Source of the DNA: Eggerthellaceae bacterium UBA5906
Lineage (GTDB): Bacteria; Actinomycetota; Coriobacteriia; Coriobacteriales; Eggerthellaceae
Direction of reading: 5' to 3'
Length of the DNA stretch: 13,760 nt
Assembly: GCA_002431805.1 (NCBI GenBank)
Contig: DJEE01000099.1
Span: 1-13,760 of the forward strand
Part shown: positions 1-6,545 of the stretch, piece by piece
How positions within the stretch are numbered: the stretch's first letter is position 1
How the letters are laid out: every line of letters starts with the position of its first letter
Notes under the pieces: model-generated
Told to the model about the DNA's origin: nothing
Databases searched by the model: none
Seen by the model: only the letters and a program-made list of their open reading frames with translations
Program-made: the position numbers and the translations under genes

Positions 1-666
1 AACGGCAACCATCTCGCGGCTTACCGTGGTGTGGCGGCCCTTGCCGTCGCCCTCGCGCACGCTGCCCGTTTCTTGCACCTCTTCGCCAACAAGCATGTTG
101 ACCAGGCTCGACTTGCCCACACCGGACTTACCGATGAGCACGGTGGTGGTACCTGCAGGCATGAGCGCGCGCACGGCTTCCACGCTGTGCGCGTTGCCGT
201 CGGACACCACCAGCGTGCGCACATCCGGGCCCGCCAGCGCGCGCACGCGGGCAGCAACCTCTTCCACCTGCGCCTCGCTTTCGGCCAGGTCAGCCTTTGT
301 TAGCACCACGGTTACCGCTGCGCCGGTTTCGTACGCCAGCACCAGCTCGCGCTCAAGACGACGCAGGTTCACCTCGGCAAGCGGCTGGGCCACAATCACG
401 CGGTCGAAGTTCGCAGCGAGCACCTGCGGCACAGCGCGCTCGGTTGGGTCTTTGCGCACAAATGCTCGCTCACGTGGGCAAATTGCTTCAATGATGCCCT
501 TGTCGTGGCCCTCGGGCGCGTTCACCTCAACGAAGTCGCCGATGACGGCACGATGGTCCTTGCCCTTGACCAGCGACGTTGCGTGCTCGCAGCGCACCAG
601 GCGCCCGTCGGCGCACTTCACCAGCGGATACCCGCGGTCCAACTTCACGACCTGCCCTTTTTGCAA
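1..666 (-). CDS. rsgA: Ribosome small-subunit-dependent GTPase RsgA, 5' part (cut by left edge)
   Basis: RsgA (YjeQ) is a circularly permuted GTPase that binds the 30S subunit and helps its late maturation in the cytoplasm. The first 222 residues are visible. An N-terminal OB-like segment covers about 1-70. The permuted G-domain follows, with the G4 motif TKAD at 123-126 placed before the P-loop GKSGVGKSS at 179-187; the switch GRHTT is at 210-214. G4 before G1 and the GRHTT signature are diagnostic of the family. The C-terminal zinc-binding domain lies beyond the left edge. The start is a TTG preceded by GGGAGG about 5 bases upstream; no in-frame ATG fits better. The gene begins 18 bp after the OB-fold gene and is probably in one transcript with it and trkH. 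Confidence 0.94.
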   Translation of the reverse strand, partial: MQKGQVVKLDRGYPLVKCADGRLVRCEHATSLVKGKDHRAVIGDFVEVNAPEGHDKGIIEAICPRERAFVRKDPTERAVPQVLAANFDRVIVAQPLAEVNLRRLERELVLAYETGAAVTVVLTKADLAESEAQVEEVAARVRALAGPDVRTLVVSDGNAHSVEAVRALMPAGTTTVLIGKSGVGKSSLVNMLVGEEVQETGSVREGDGKGRHTTVSREMVAV

Positions 667-684
667 GCTCGCCTCCCTATTCGC

Positions 685-1314
685 TTACCGCTGCCGCTCA
701 CGCAGCAGGTAGAACACCATTATCATGGCAAGGCCGATGAACACGGCCGCAAACCCCGGGAAGAACGCCTCAATGCGGAATTCATCGGGGGTTGATTTAC
801 CCTTTTCCGTTACGGAAACCACCTGCGCGTGCAGGTCAGACACGCCGTCGTGCGTAGAACACGCCAGCTGGAACGTGCCGCGCACCTGCAGCGTGGTGCC
901 TTTGCGACCATAGGCACCATACGTGTCGATTTTTGCCGCCGATTCGTTGGTCATGTACACGGCAACCGTTGAGGAATCAGAGGGCGACTCAAGCTGAATC
1001 CAGCAATGGTGCCCGTCGCCCGCATCGATGCGGTCGCCCACAACCTCGCCGGTGACCTGCACCGTTTGCTTGTCGTAGTACGAATCGGCCGTGCTCAAGT
1101 CCGTGATGGACGTGTCGTAGATAAACGAGCTGTCAGGCAGCTGCGTCACGTCGACGGCGTTTGACCCGTCCGCCGGCTCGTCGCCCCACGCAACCCGCGG
1201 GGCAGCAGCCGAAACAGCCAACGCGCACGCAAGCACGCACGCGAACACGCCCGCCAAAGGCGACATTCGGAGCGCCCCTCTACCACCTCGCGCACTCTGC
1301 AGCGGCGTCCTCAT
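685..1314 (-). CDS. Exported OB-fold-like protein with C-terminal membrane anchor
   Basis: No named family is recognised with certainty. The 209-residue product has a hydrophobic N-terminal segment at about 18-41, an acidic linker, a beta-rich region at 83-170 that reads like an OB-fold (VQVTGEVVGDRI, then CWIQLESP, then TLQVRGTF), and a hydrophobic helix at about 184-204 followed by RERQR. This predicts an extracytoplasmic domain held by one or two membrane segments. The chosen ATG overlaps the trkH stop (ATGA) with GTGAGG upstream, implying translational coupling. An in-frame ATG at residue 17 would leave a cleaner signal peptide and is a real alternative. Coupling to trkH suggests a role near the potassium channel or envelope, but that is inference. 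Two cysteines, C104 and C152, lie in the predicted exported domain. Confidence 0.85.
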   Translation of the reverse strand: MRTPLQSARGGRGALRMSPLAGVFACVLACALAVSAAAPRVAWGDEPADGSNAVDVTQLPDSSFIYDTSITDLSTADSYYDKQTVQVTGEVVGDRIDAGDGHHCWIQLESPSDSSTVAVYMTNESAAKIDTYGAYGRKGTTLQVRGTFQLACSTHDGVSDLHAQVVSVTEKGKSTPDEFRIEAFFPGFAAVFIGLAMIMVFYLLRERQR

Positions 1315-2834
1315 GAGCGCCTCACCAACCTGCGCGGGTCAAGCGACACGACAACCTCCACAATCAACGCGATAAGCGTCAAAAATTCCAGACGGCCGGC
1401 CCACATTTCCAGCATGTACAGCAACTCAAGCGACACCGGCATGCCCTGCTGGCACAAACCAGACGAAATGCCGCCGTTCGACGCCATGGCAACCGACTCG
1501 AAAATGGCCTGCGTGGCTTCATACCCATGCGCGATACCTGCCAGCGCACCTACCGCGTAGGTGACCACATACAGCACGAACACCGTCATGGCCTCCTTCA
1601 CCACCTCGGGCGACAGGATGCGTCTGCCCAGGTGGTTGTATGAAACCACCACGCGCGCCGAATCGGGTGCCAGCGTTTCTTTCACCGTTGCAACCAGCGA
1701 TTTGATGATCAGGCCCACGCGGCTGAACTTAATGCCACCCGACGTTGAACCCGCGCCGCCGCCAACGGCCATAAGCACCGCAAGCACCAAAAACGCGCCC
1801 GAGGTAAGCGACGTGGTCAGCTGGTTGGTGGTGATGTTCTGGAAACCCGTGGTGGAAAACGCCGCCACAATCATGAACACGCCGCGGCGCAGCATGGTTG
1901 CCAGGTTCGAAAAATCTGACGCAGCAGAAATGGACGCGGCAAACACCAAGGTCATCACCGCAATCCAGATGAACATGGTGCGAATTTCCATGTCGCGGAA
2001 ATATACGTTTAGGTGGCCTTTCCACAGCTCGGAATGCAGCACGAAGTTCACGCTGCCGATAATCATAAGCAGCATGAGCACCACCTCGATGGGGAACGAG
2101 TGGTAGTACAAAATGGATGTGCTCATGGGCGTGAAGCCACCCGTGCAGAAGCTGGAAATGGCAAGCCACAGGCCGTTGAGCACGGCGCGCGGCGCCTCCA
2201 TGCCCACAAACGCGCACATCACGGCCAGCACCGCCGTGGCAACCAGGATAAATCCCAGCGACAACTTAGCGATGAACTGGGCCGTTTGCACCACGTTGGG
2301 AACCACGTGCTCGCTGCGGCCTTCGGACACGAACAGGCTGGCTCCGCTTGAACGCTTGCCGAACAGGCCAAACGACAGCGCAACCACAACCAGGCCCAAG
2401 CCGCCCAACAAAATCATGGTGAAGCGCCACATGCTGTCGGCGTACGACAAGTGGTCAAGGTCGGAAATGATGCTAGCGCCAGTGGTGGTAATGCCCGACA
2501 CGCCGTCGAACATGGCGTCAAGGAACGTGTCGTAGTGACCCGACAGGTACAGTGGGATGGTTGCCATGAACGCCAGCACAATCCACGCCAGGCCCGTAAC
2601 CACCATGGCCTGCTGGCGGTTCAAGCGCCCGGGTTCAATGCGCATGAAACGCAGCGCCGAGCCCACGATAAGCGACAAGCCGATGGAAAGCAGATAATGA
2701 CTTGCAGGAACCCATTCCTGGAAGATGATGGCCGTAACCAGCGGAGCGACCAACGCCACCGACGAGAACAAAACCAGCATGCCAAGGTAATGACCGATAA
2801 CCCTGATGTCGTACCATGTGAAACGCTGCCACAT
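1311..2834 (-). CDS. trkH: Trk-type potassium uptake protein, TrkH/KtrB family channel subunit
   Basis: The 507-residue protein is an integral membrane potassium translocating subunit with the four-fold M1-P-M2 repeat of the family. Four selectivity-filter loops are visible: TTTGAS at 116-121, CTGGFT at 230-235, STTGF at 327-331 and SNGGISSG at 452-459. The intramembrane gating loop GGGAGSTSGGIK is at 358-369. Length is normal for TrkH. The fourth loop (SNGGIS) departs from the usual NVGPG-type form, while its key glycine is kept. Such proteins need a cytoplasmic TrkA/KtrA-type nucleotide-binding regulator; none is encoded in this window. The ATG is preceded by AGGGGTAGG. The stop overlaps the start of the OB-fold gene. 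A small membrane-protein gene ends 49 bp upstream. Confidence 0.95.
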   Translation of the reverse strand: MWQRFTWYDIRVIGHYLGMLVLFSSVALVAPLVTAIIFQEWVPASHYLLSIGLSLIVGSALRFMRIEPGRLNRQQAMVVTGLAWIVLAFMATIPLYLSGHYDTFLDAMFDGVSGITTTGASIISDLDHLSYADSMWRFTMILLGGLGLVVVALSFGLFGKRSSGASLFVSEGRSEHVVPNVVQTAQFIAKLSLGFILVATAVLAVMCAFVGMEAPRAVLNGLWLAISSFCTGGFTPMSTSILYYHSFPIEVVLMLLMIIGSVNFVLHSELWKGHLNVYFRDMEIRTMFIWIAVMTLVFAASISAASDFSNLATMLRRGVFMIVAAFSTTGFQNITTNQLTTSLTSGAFLVLAVLMAVGGGAGSTSGGIKFSRVGLIIKSLVATVKETLAPDSARVVVSYNHLGRRILSPEVVKEAMTVFVLYVVTYAVGALAGIAHGYEATQAIFESVAMASNGGISSGLCQQGMPVSLELLYMLEMWAGRLEFLTLIALIVEVVVSLDPRRLVRRS

Positions 2835-2842
2835 TGCAGTGC

Positions 2843-2887
2843 CTACCCCTGCCGTTTCGCCTGGTAGATGCGCAGATGCATGCTCAT
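2843..2887 (-). CDS. Possible 14-codon coupling mini-ORF before trkH
   Basis: An ATG that overlaps the TGA of the small membrane protein gene (ATGA) opens a 14-codon frame, MSMHLRIYQAKRQG, ending in TAG 8 bases before the trkH ATG. The mini-ORF's last codons overlap the trkH ribosome binding site AGGGGTAGG. Ribosomes finishing this frame would therefore sit at the trkH start. It may be a translational coupler or chance. There is no other evidence that the peptide itself matters. Confidence 0.25.
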   Translation of the reverse strand: MSMHLRIYQAKRQG

Positions 2888-3021
2888 CCCATCACGAACC
2901 TAACAACAATCATGATGGCCCACAACCCCAGCAGGAAGCACACGCAGCTTAGCACCACCACGGTGAAGCTGATAAGCGGCGTTTCGATCATCTGGAATAT
3001 GTCGCGCAAATTCTTCTGCAT
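2884..3021 (-). CDS. Small single-helix membrane protein upstream of trkH
   Basis: This is a 45-residue hypothetical protein, MQKNLRDIFQMIETPL followed by one long hydrophobic helix (about 16-44) rich in V, L, C and I, ending RFVMG. A short basic amphipathic N-terminus plus one helix is the layout of accessory peptides of transporters such as KdpF-like subunits, but no homology is claimed. The ATG has only a weak upstream GGGTG. A longer reading starting at 3132 exists, but it would run through the inverted repeat at 3125-3156 and has an unlikely N-terminus. Codon use is GC-rich at third positions, like the neighbours. It lies 49 bp before trkH on the same strand, so co-transcription and a helper role in potassium transport are plausible. 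Confidence 0.5.
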   Translation of the reverse strand: MQKNLRDIFQMIETPLISFTVVVLSCVCFLLGLWAIMIVVRFVMG

Positions 3022-3048
3022 AACACCCGTATGATAGCGCAAATTAGT

Positions 3049-3072
3049 TGCGTTTACTTGCCGGTAAACGCA
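3049..3072. promoter_or_regulatory. 9-bp perfect palindrome, possible operator
   Basis: Arms TGCGTTTAC and GTAAACGCA flank a 6-base spacer (TTGCCG). The site is 27 bp upstream of the small membrane protein and trkH run, a fitting place for a repressor or activator site. No convincing minus-strand -35/-10 pair was found; a TATCAT-like -10 sits between the palindrome and the gene. The regulator is unknown. Confidence 0.45.
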
Positions 3073-3124
3073 AACACCCGACGTTACGAGGCTCTTCTCT
3101 ACATGCGAATCTTTGTTTTCACTA

Positions 3125-3156
3125 TGAGTCAAAACCAGCTCGGTATGTTTGACTCA
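3125..3156 (-). repeat. Dispersed 22-bp repeat copy A inside a perfect 9-bp inverted repeat
   Basis: Bases 3125-3146 match 10641-10662 at 20 of 22 positions in the same orientation. Here the repeat also forms one side of an inverted repeat: TGAGTCAAA at 3125-3133 and TTTGACTCA at 3148-3156, with a 14-base loop. It lies about 170 bp past the htpG stop. The function is unknown. Confidence 0.65.
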
Positions 3157-3183
3157 CCCGCAGATAGCACCAAAGTCAGCGAA

Positions 3184-3281
3184 GGGCCCTGTGGTGTGTC
3201 GTATTCGGCTGAAGCAAGCGAGCATTGGCCTTCGGGCCATGCTCGCGCAGCTGAAGTCGAAGACGGCGTGCCACAGGGCCC
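3184..3281 (+). other. 98-nt symmetric hairpin capped by TTCG (possible structured RNA)
   Basis: Two 47-base arms are centred exactly on TTCG at 3231-3234. The outer 11 bp are perfect (GGGCCCTGTGG with CCACAGGGCCC), and the inner part pairs GCGAGCAT with ATGCTCGC next to the cap. Between these, the differences are mostly G:U pairs if the RNA is read from the plus strand. On the minus strand the same positions would be A.C mismatches. There is a small internal loop near 3211-3222. No T-run follows on either strand, so it is not a plain terminator. No good plus-strand promoter was identified. Confidence 0.55.
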
Positions 3282-3298
3282 CGCAGCGTCGAGTCAAT

Positions 3299-3320
3299 CC
3301 GGCTGCCGGTAGGCAGCCGG
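3299..3320 (-). terminator. Terminator-like stem after htpG
   Basis: A perfect 9-bp stem, CCGGCTGCC with GGCAGCCGG and loop TACC on the minus strand, starts 6 bases after the htpG TAA. The downstream sequence (ATTGACTC) has only a weak U content, so termination may be inefficient or factor-assisted. Confidence 0.55.
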
Positions 3321-3326
3321 ACCCAA

Positions 3327-5282
3327 TTACGCCATCAGCTTGGTGACTGCGTTTGCGTAGGCTACCGGGTCGGCGATGGGCATGCCTTCCACGATAAGTG
3401 CCTGGTTGTACAGAATGTCGGTGTACAGGTTCACCTTGTCGGCGTCGCCCGCTTCCTGAGCAGCCTGCATCACGCCGAACACCGGGTGCTTCGCGTTCAG
3501 CTCAAGCACGCGCTGCGACTTCACTTCGCCCATGCCCTCGGGCATCTGCGACATGAGGCGCTCCATCTCCAGCGATACGGGGCCTTCGGTGGTAACAGCC
3601 GACGGCGCATCGGTCAGGCGCGTGGACACGGCAACCTTCGTCACCGCATCGCCTAAGTGCTCCTTCATAGCCTTGAGCAGGCCTTCGTTGGTCTTTTCGG
3701 CCTCTTCGGCTTCCTTCTTCTCGTCCTCGGTGGCAAAGTCCAGGTCGCCGGAGGCAACGTTTTTCAGCTCCTTCGGGCCGGTGCCCTCAATATCCTTGCC
3801 CTCGGCGTCCTTCTCGGCCTCGGGGCCGTAGTTCATCATGGCCTGGAAGCAGAACTCGTCGACGTCCTTCGTGCACAGCAGCACATCGTAACCCTTGGCC
3901 AGCACGGTGTTCACAATAGGCAGCTTGGCCAGGCGTTCGGTGCTGTCGCCCGCGGCGTAGTAGATGGACTTCTGGTCGGCGGGCATGGCCTCAAGGTACT
4001 CGTCAAGCGTTACCAGCTTCTGCTGCTTGGCGCTGTAGAACAGAAGCAGGCCGCCCAGTTCCTCTTTCAGCATGCCGTAGCTGGTGTAGATGCCGTACTC
4101 CAGGCCGCGACCGAAGTTCTCGAAGAACTTCTCGTAGCCGGCGCGGTCGTTTTTCAGCATCTTCTTCAGTTCGCTGGTGATCTTCTTCTCCACCTTGCGG
4201 GCGATGGCGTGGAGCTGGTTGTTGTGCTGCAGCGTTTCACGCGAGATGTTCAGCGTAAGGTCCTGCGAGTCCACAACGCCGCGCACGAAGTTGTAGTGGT
4301 CGGGCAGCAGGTCCTCGCACTTTTCCATGATCAGCACGTTGGAGCTGTACAGTTCCAGGCCCTTCTTGTAGTCCTTGCTGTACAGGTCGTACGGCGCACG
4401 GCCAGGGATGAACAGCAGCGCGTCGTAGGACAGCGCGCCCTCGGCGTGGATGGAGAACGTGGCGGCCGGATCGGTGAAGTCGTGGAAGGTCTGCTTATAG
4501 AACTCGTTGTATTCTTCTTGCTTCACGTCGGACTTGCCGCGCTTCCAAATGGGCACCATGGAGTTGATGGTTTCCACCTCGGTGTACTGCTCGTATTCGG
4601 GCTTGTAGTCGTCGCCGGCGTCCTCGGGCTTGGGCTTCTGGCGGCTCTTGGAAACTTCCATGCGCACGGGGTAACGCACGTAGTTGCTGTAGCGTTTGAT
4701 CAGGTCTTTCAAGCCGTATTCGCTGAGGAACTGATCATAGTTCTCCTCGTCGGTGTTGTCCTTCAAGGTCAGGATGATGTCGGTGCCGTTTGATTCGCGC
4801 TCGGCCGCTTCGATGGTGTAGCCCTCGATGCCGTCAGACTCCCAGGCCCAGGCCTCGTCGCTGCCGTAGGCCTTCGACACCACGCGCACGGACTTGGCCA
4901 CCATGAACGCGCTGTAGAAGCCCACGCCGAACTGTCCGATGATGTCCACGTCGTCGCCCTGCTGCTCGGCGTTTTCCTGCTTGAACGCCATGGAATCGGA
5001 GTGTGCGATGGTGCCCAGGTTGCGGTCGAGGTCCTCCTGCGTCATGCCGATGCCGTTATCGGACACGGTGATGGTGCGAGCGTCCTTGTCGAAGGCAACA
5101 TCGATGCCGAGCTGGTCTTTCGTCAGCTGGACACTGGAATCGGTAAGGCTTTTGAAGTACAGCTTGTCAACGGCGTCCGACGCGTTGGAAATAAGCTCGC
5201 GCAGGAAGATTTCGCGGTTGGTGTAAATGGAGTTGATCATCAGGTCGAGCAGCTTTTTGCTCTCTGTTTTGAACTTGCGCAT
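3327..5282 (-). CDS. htpG: Hsp90-family chaperone HtpG
   Basis: HtpG is the cytosolic ATP-dependent bacterial Hsp90. The 651-residue product has the GHKL ATPase N-domain with ELISNASDA at 29-37 (E29 is the expected catalytic glutamate), DNGIGM at 75-80 and GQFGVGFYSAF at 116-126. The middle domain has the ISRETLQHN segment, with the arginine expected to contact ATP, and the dimerisation domain ends near VAYANAVTKLMA. Length is slightly above the roughly 620-630 of many homologues. The ATG at 5282 is chosen because MRKFKTESKKLLDL is the conserved family start and GGAAAGGAAG lies just upstream. The frame is open another 46 codons upstream, but that extension is Pro/Ala/Arg-rich leader sequence. 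The gene stands alone, with its own promoter and CIRCE operator (5463-5522). Confidence 0.97.
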   Translation of the reverse strand: MRKFKTESKKLLDLMINSIYTNREIFLRELISNASDAVDKLYFKSLTDSSVQLTKDQLGIDVAFDKDARTITVSDNGIGMTQEDLDRNLGTIAHSDSMAFKQENAEQQGDDVDIIGQFGVGFYSAFMVAKSVRVVSKAYGSDEAWAWESDGIEGYTIEAAERESNGTDIILTLKDNTDEENYDQFLSEYGLKDLIKRYSNYVRYPVRMEVSKSRQKPKPEDAGDDYKPEYEQYTEVETINSMVPIWKRGKSDVKQEEYNEFYKQTFHDFTDPAATFSIHAEGALSYDALLFIPGRAPYDLYSKDYKKGLELYSSNVLIMEKCEDLLPDHYNFVRGVVDSQDLTLNISRETLQHNNQLHAIARKVEKKITSELKKMLKNDRAGYEKFFENFGRGLEYGIYTSYGMLKEELGGLLLFYSAKQQKLVTLDEYLEAMPADQKSIYYAAGDSTERLAKLPIVNTVLAKGYDVLLCTKDVDEFCFQAMMNYGPEAEKDAEGKDIEGTGPKELKNVASGDLDFATEDEKKEAEEAEKTNEGLLKAMKEHLGDAVTKVAVSTRLTDAPSAVTTEGPVSLEMERLMSQMPEGMGEVKSQRVLELNAKHPVFGVMQAAQEAGDADKVNLYTDILYNQALIVEGMPIADPVAYANAVTKLMA

Positions 5283-5438
5283 GTGCGGCGCTTCCTTTCC
5301 GTTTGTGCTTGGTGCCGCGGGACTGGCGCGCGCAAGCGTTTCACTGGCGAACGGGACACGCGTGTTTGGCGCGTTGCCGCAAGCTGGTGGCGCGGCGGCC
5401 CGAGTGGGCGTGCGGCGCAACAGCGTTCGCGAACGAAA

Positions 5439-5460
5439 CGCCCCGCAGCGATGCGGGGCG
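5439..5460 (-). other. GC-rich hairpin in the htpG leader
   Basis: A perfect 8-bp stem, CGCCCCGC with GCGGGGCG and a 6-base loop, lies just inside the predicted htpG transcript. On the minus strand it is followed by TTTCGTTCG and then the palindrome CGTTCGCGAACG. It could shield the 5' end or act as a weak attenuator in a leader of about 200 nt. No thermometer-type pairing to the ribosome binding site is evident. Confidence 0.4.
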
Positions 5461-5462
5461 CG

Positions 5463-5489
5463 TTAGCAGTCTCACAGCTAGAGTGCTAA
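5463..5489 (-). promoter_or_regulatory. CIRCE operator (HrcA site) of htpG
   Basis: On the minus strand it reads TTAGCACTC, nine bases, GACTGCTAA. The consensus is TTAGCACTC-N9-GAGTGCTAA, so only one position differs. It covers the predicted transcription start, just after the -10 box, as HrcA operators usually do. A further GAGTGC half-site lies in the -35/-10 spacer. HrcA is the heat-shock repressor; its gene is not in the window. Confidence 0.93.
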
Positions 5490-5494
5490 ATTCG

Positions 5495-5522
5495 ATTGTA
5501 GTCTGGCACTCTAAGGTGTCAA
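5495..5522 (-). promoter_or_regulatory. Sigma-70-type promoter of htpG
   Basis: TTGACA (5517-5522) and TACAAT (5495-5500) are separated by 16 bases on the minus strand. The start would fall at about 5488, inside the CIRCE. It also overlaps the 3' end of the toxin gene's downstream spacer, where GTGACAGA occurs twice (5523-5530 and 5534-5541). Confidence 0.8.
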
Positions 5523-5547
5523 GTGACAGAAAGGTGACAGAGAAAAC

Positions 5548-6018
5548 CTACTCGGAAATTTCAACGTCTTCGTATTCGATTTCGCGGTTGTCGCGCAGCC
5601 AGTCGAACACGCCGTCTACGTCCGTGGCCACCACCAGGTTGCTTTGGCACGCCCGGAAATCGTGCGTGACCAGGAAATCCGCCTTGATGTCAACGGCGGC
5701 GTTCAGCATGAGCTGTCGCATGGGGTTTTCGCAGTTTGCGGCGAACACGCGGTCTATTTCCGTGTCGCCCACGTTTTGCACGCGCACGAACGTGCGCAGC
5801 CCGCGCAGGCGCTCTAAGGCGCGCGGCATTTCGGCGGGGTTGCCGCCGTCGGACAAGCGATACGCCAGCTCCATCATATGCAGCGACGTTGTCCACAAGT
5901 CGAACTCGCCTACGCGGCCTGCAATGATAAGCAAGCGCGTGGGGCGATAGTAAGGTTCGCGTTCATGCAGGAAGTCGAGCAGCACTTCGGTATCAAGAAG
6001 CATACGTGCTTCGGCCAT
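5548..6018 (-). CDS. PIN-domain (VapC-like) putative toxin ribonuclease
   Basis: The 156-residue product has the PIN fold pattern. It opens with LLDTEVLLDFL (D9), has MMELAYRL (E50) in the second helix, and near the C-terminus has KADFLVTHD (D120). PIN toxins are metal-dependent RNases that cleave specific RNAs. The third acidic position usually found in the helix about 18 residues before the last Asp falls on Q102 or R101 here, in a stretch reading CENPMRQLML. E97 could substitute, or activity may be reduced; this needs a structural alignment. The acidic tail (EIEYEDVEISE) is unusual. The ATG lies 2 bases after the antitoxin stop with AGGAGGTG upstream, typical of coupled translation. It is transcribed from the promoter at 6433-6461. 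Confidence 0.83.
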   Translation of the reverse strand: MAEARMLLDTEVLLDFLHEREPYYRPTRLLIIAGRVGEFDLWTTSLHMMELAYRLSDGGNPAEMPRALERLRGLRTFVRVQNVGDTEIDRVFAANCENPMRQLMLNAAVDIKADFLVTHDFRACQSNLVVATDVDGVFDWLRDNREIEYEDVEISE

Positions 6019-6020
6019 GG

Positions 6021-6362
6021 CTACTTCACCTCCTGCGCAGATGCGGCGGTTGCGCCCGTTGGCGCGGGGCGCGAACCGCTAGCCGGCGCGGTGCCGGCGC
6101 TAGCTGCAGGGCTTTGGAGGGCGCGGGTGTCCGGGGCCTTCTTTTCGGAAAGCGCGTCCACAAACTCGGCGGCGCGGAACCACGCTTCCTCGTCCTCGGC
6201 AACTACGTTGCCCGTAAGAAACGATGCGTCGCCTTTCATGATGAGGCCATCGTACATAAGGTTGATAGCCTGAGAAGCGGTAAGACCCTCGCGGTGCAGG
6301 ATAAGCCCGCCGCGGCGTTTTTTGCCAGGCGCCATGCGCCCGGTAACCATTGCCTCGCCCAT
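6021..6362 (-). CDS. RelB/DinJ-like ribbon-helix-helix antitoxin
   Basis: The 113-residue protein has a basic N-terminus (MAPGKKRRG) followed by a RelB/DinJ-type segment, LILHREGLTASQAINLMYDG at about 20-39. In that family this forms the beta strand and two helices that bind DNA as a dimer. The C-terminal third (about 77-110) is rich in Ala, Pro, Ser and Thr and is probably disordered until bound to the toxin. The ATG has AAAGGAGG at good spacing. It directly precedes the PIN gene, giving the classic antitoxin-toxin order. Family assignment rests on the short GLTxSQAINL pattern and genetic context, so it is moderately sure. Confidence 0.75.
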   Translation of the reverse strand: MGEAMVTGRMAPGKKRRGGLILHREGLTASQAINLMYDGLIMKGDASFLTGNVVAEDEEAWFRAAEFVDALSEKKAPDTRALQSPAASAGTAPASGSRPAPTGATAASAQEVK

Positions 6363-6432
6363 TGCAGCCTCCTTTTACCAGCGGCGCGCCGGATTTTCCT
6401 GGCGCGCCTTTTGTGAGTGCGTGGTTCTCAAC

Positions 6433-6461
6433 AGTGTACAACATTTTATGTACAACGTCAA
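6433..6461 (-). promoter_or_regulatory. Promoter of the antitoxin-toxin operon
   Basis: TTGACG (6456-6461) and TACACT (6433-6438) are spaced by 17 bases on the minus strand, about 70 bp upstream of the antitoxin ATG. The operator-like direct repeat overlaps the whole core promoter. Confidence 0.7.
6435..6456. promoter_or_regulatory. Direct repeat TGTACAAC x2, likely antitoxin operator
   Basis: TGTACAAC occurs at 6435-6442 and 6449-6456, a 14-bp centre spacing, with ATTTTA between. Each contains the palindrome TGTACA. Placement across the -10, spacer and -35 edge fits autorepression by a dimeric ribbon-helix-helix antitoxin. Confidence 0.6.
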
Positions 6462-6545
6462 GCGGGCAAAGCATATTTCTTGGTGAAATTCGCCATATTT
6501 TTCTGCTTTTATCTGCGAATATGATCAAATGACACGGCAGCGCAA

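Noticed and set aside
3031..3312. 93-codon plus-strand open frame between trkH and htpG
   Set aside because: Most of it is the palindrome and the 98-nt hairpin; there is no ribosome site or recognisable protein pattern.
3657..4793. 378-codon plus-strand open frame opposite htpG
   Set aside because: It is an antisense shadow of a conserved gene, rich in V, L, H and Q from GC-rich complement codons, with no family signature or ribosome site.
5283..5420. 46-codon N-terminal extension of HtpG
   Set aside because: It is Pro/Ala/Arg-rich and absent from the family. The ATG at 5282 has a good ribosome site and the conserved start sequence, so this is leader.
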